DNA of 5,789 nucleotides, taken from the NCBI GenBank assembly GCA_020028595.1, contig JAIBHQ010000066.1, positions 1 to 5,789 of the forward strand, given 5' to 3'. Every line of letters begins with the position of its first letter. The first letter of the stretch is position 1. The DNA is from Nitrospirota bacterium. Lineage in GTDB: Bacteria > Nitrospirota > Nitrospiria > Nitrospirales > Nitrospiraceae. The translations under genes and the position numbers were made by a program. Below the pieces are notes generated by a model, which was given only the letters and a program-made list of their open reading frames with translations, searched no databases and was not told the DNA's origin. Positions 4,555 to 5,789 of the stretch are shown here, in pieces.

Positions 4555-5789
4555 GTGGGAAAGAAAACCGGAATCATCTATCTGGTGGGCGCCGGCCCCG
4601 GCGATCCGAAACTGCTGACGCTCCGCGGCAAGGAGTGCCTGGAGAGGGCCGACGTGGTCCTGTACGATTATCTGGCGAACCCTGCCTTGCTGGATTTCGC
4701 GCCGGCCAAGGCCGAGCGGATTTATGTGGGGCGGCGCGGGCGGGGACAATATCAGGATCAGAGCGAGATCAATCGGCTGCTGATCGAGAAGGCCCGCGCA
4801 GGCAAGATCATCGTGCGGCTGAAAGGCGGGGATCCGTTTGTGTTCGGGCGGGGGGGCGAGGAGGCTGAAGCCGTGGCCGGAGCGGGACTGCCGTTTGAAG
4901 TCGTGCCCGGCGTGACCTCGGCGGTGGCGGCGCCGGCATACGCGGGCATTCCCGTGACGCACCGGACATTGGCATCCACAGTTACATTCGTGACGGGCCA
5001 CGAGGATCCGGCAAAAGAAACGGAAGCGCTGGAATGGCCCCGTCTGGCAACGGCGCACGGGACGCTGGTGTTTCTCATGGGTGTCAAGAATCTTCCCGCG
5101 ATCGTGGAGAATCTGCGGCGCGAAGGCAAACCGGCCGACACGCCGGCGGCCGTCATCCGATGGGGCACAAAATCCAGCCAGCGCACGGTGGTCGGAACGC
5201 TGGGCACCATCGCCGGCCAGGCGGCTGAGGCCCGGATTGAACCGCCGTCTGTCATCGTGGTCGGCGAAGTGGTGCGTCTCCGGGAGCAGTTGAACTGGTT
5301 CGAAACGCGGCCGCTGTTCGGCAAGCGGGTGCTGGTGACCAGGGCCCGCGCACAGGCCGGCGAGCTGTCACATCTTCTGGCCGAACAAGGCGCGGAGCCT
5401 GTAGAATGCCCGACGATTCAGATCGTGCCTCCCGGCAGTTGGGCCGAACTGGACGAAGCGATTGCCGGTCTGCGGCGTTATCAGTGGCTGGTGTTCACCA
5501 GCGTGAACGGGGTGCAGCCGTTCATGGAGCGCCTGCAGCACAAGGGGCTGGACGGGCGGGCGGTTGCCGGCCTCCGGCTCTGTTGCATCGGTCCCCGCAC
5601 GGCCGAAGCCCTGGCTTCGTACGGGCTGCGTGCTGATGTGATTCCCGCCGAATATCAGGCGGAAGGGCTGATCGAGGCGATGAAGGCGGTCGGCGTCAAG
5701 GGGCAGCGCGTGTTGATTCCGCGCGCGGCCGTGGCGCGGGAGATTTTGCCGGAGCAGTTGCGGGCGCTCGGCGCCGACGTGCACGTGGT
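4555..5789 (+). CDS. cobA/hemD: bifunctional uroporphyrinogen-III C-methyltransferase / uroporphyrinogen-III synthase (CobA-HemD fusion), partial
   Basis: The frame is open from the GTG at 4555 to the right edge: 411 visible residues and no stop. Residues 6-249 are a complete SUMT (CobA) domain: YLVGAGPGDPKLLTLRG (9-25), the SAM-binding RLKGGDPFVFGRGGEE (88-103), VVPGVTSAVAAPAYAGIPVTHR (split at 116-137) and VTFVTGHE (143-150). It methylates uroporphyrinogen III at C2 and C7 to precorrin-2 for siroheme, cobalamin or heme d1. The junction LNWFETRPLFGKRVLVTR (246-263) is typical of fused enzymes. HemD follows from about 253, with VFTSVNGV (313-320) and CIGPRTAEAL (344-353); it cyclises hydroxymethylbilane to uroporphyrinogen III. 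A normal HemD has about 250 residues, so roughly 90-110 residues are missing beyond the edge. Fusion channels the HemC product straight to the methylation branch point. Identity is secure; the exact C-terminus is unseen. Confidence 0.96.
   Translation, partial: MGKKTGIIYLVGAGPGDPKLLTLRGKECLERADVVLYDYLANPALLDFAPAKAERIYVGRRGRGQYQDQSEINRLLIEKARAGKIIVRLKGGDPFVFGRGGEEAEAVAGAGLPFEVVPGVTSAVAAPAYAGIPVTHRTLASTVTFVTGHEDPAKETEALEWPRLATAHGTLVFLMGVKNLPAIVENLRREGKPADTPAAVIRWGTKSSQRTVVGTLGTIAGQAAEARIEPPSVIVVGEVVRLREQLNWFETRPLFGKRVLVTRARAQAGELSHLLAEQGAEPVECPTIQIVPPGSWAELDEAIAGLRRYQWLVFTSVNGVQPFMERLQHKGLDGRAVAGLRLCCIGPRTAEALASYGLRADVIPAEYQAEGLIEAMKAVGVKGQRVLIPRAAVAREILPEQLRALGADVHV

Noticed and set aside
3528..4577. 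349-codon open frame on the minus strand
   Set aside because: It lies antisense to hemC; its composition is typical of a GC-driven shadow and no motif is seen.
4201..5058. 285-codon open frame on the minus strand
   Set aside because: It is antisense to the end of hemC and the CobA domain and has no family features.

Overview
The window is a GC-rich bacterial chromosome segment dominated by a tetrapyrrole (heme/siroheme) biosynthesis operon. The use of glutamyl-tRNA reductase means 5-aminolevulinate is made by the C5 route. The high GC content and the gene order (CcsA/HemX-like protein, HemA, small zinc-ribbon membrane protein, HemC, CobA-HemD fusion) suggest a Nitrospirota-type organism such as Nitrospira. 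That placement is an inference from gene order and general resemblance, not from a search.

Left part (1-954): the start of rsmI (16S rRNA ribose methyltransferase) lies on the minus strand and runs off the left edge. A 122-bp divergent intergenic region separates it from a plus-strand gene for a zinc-ribbon Nudix hydrolase. Plausible but weak back-to-back promoters lie between them. The Nudix gene ends in a compact intrinsic terminator (957-980).

Right part (979-5789): a near-consensus sigma70 promoter (TTGACT, 18 bp, TATAAT) overlaps the T-tract of that terminator. It drives five tightly packed plus-strand genes: a CcsA/HemX/YpjD-type eight-helix membrane protein, hemA, a 100-residue zinc-ribbon/one-helix protein of unknown function, hemC, and a bifunctional cobA-hemD gene that runs off the right edge. 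No gap inside this series exceeds about 24 bp, so one transcript is likely.

Together the enzymes reduce glutamyl-tRNA (HemA), polymerise porphobilinogen to hydroxymethylbilane (HemC), close it to uroporphyrinogen III (HemD domain) and methylate it towards siroheme/cobalamin (CobA domain). HemB and HemL, needed between HemA and HemC, are not in the window. The membrane protein may link the pathway to heme export or cytochrome c assembly, or may modulate HemA as Bacillus HemX does.

I see no mobile element, CRISPR array, tRNA, rRNA or phage feature, and no clear sign of a novel defence or other exotic system. The least explained item is the small zinc-ribbon membrane protein between hemA and hemC.
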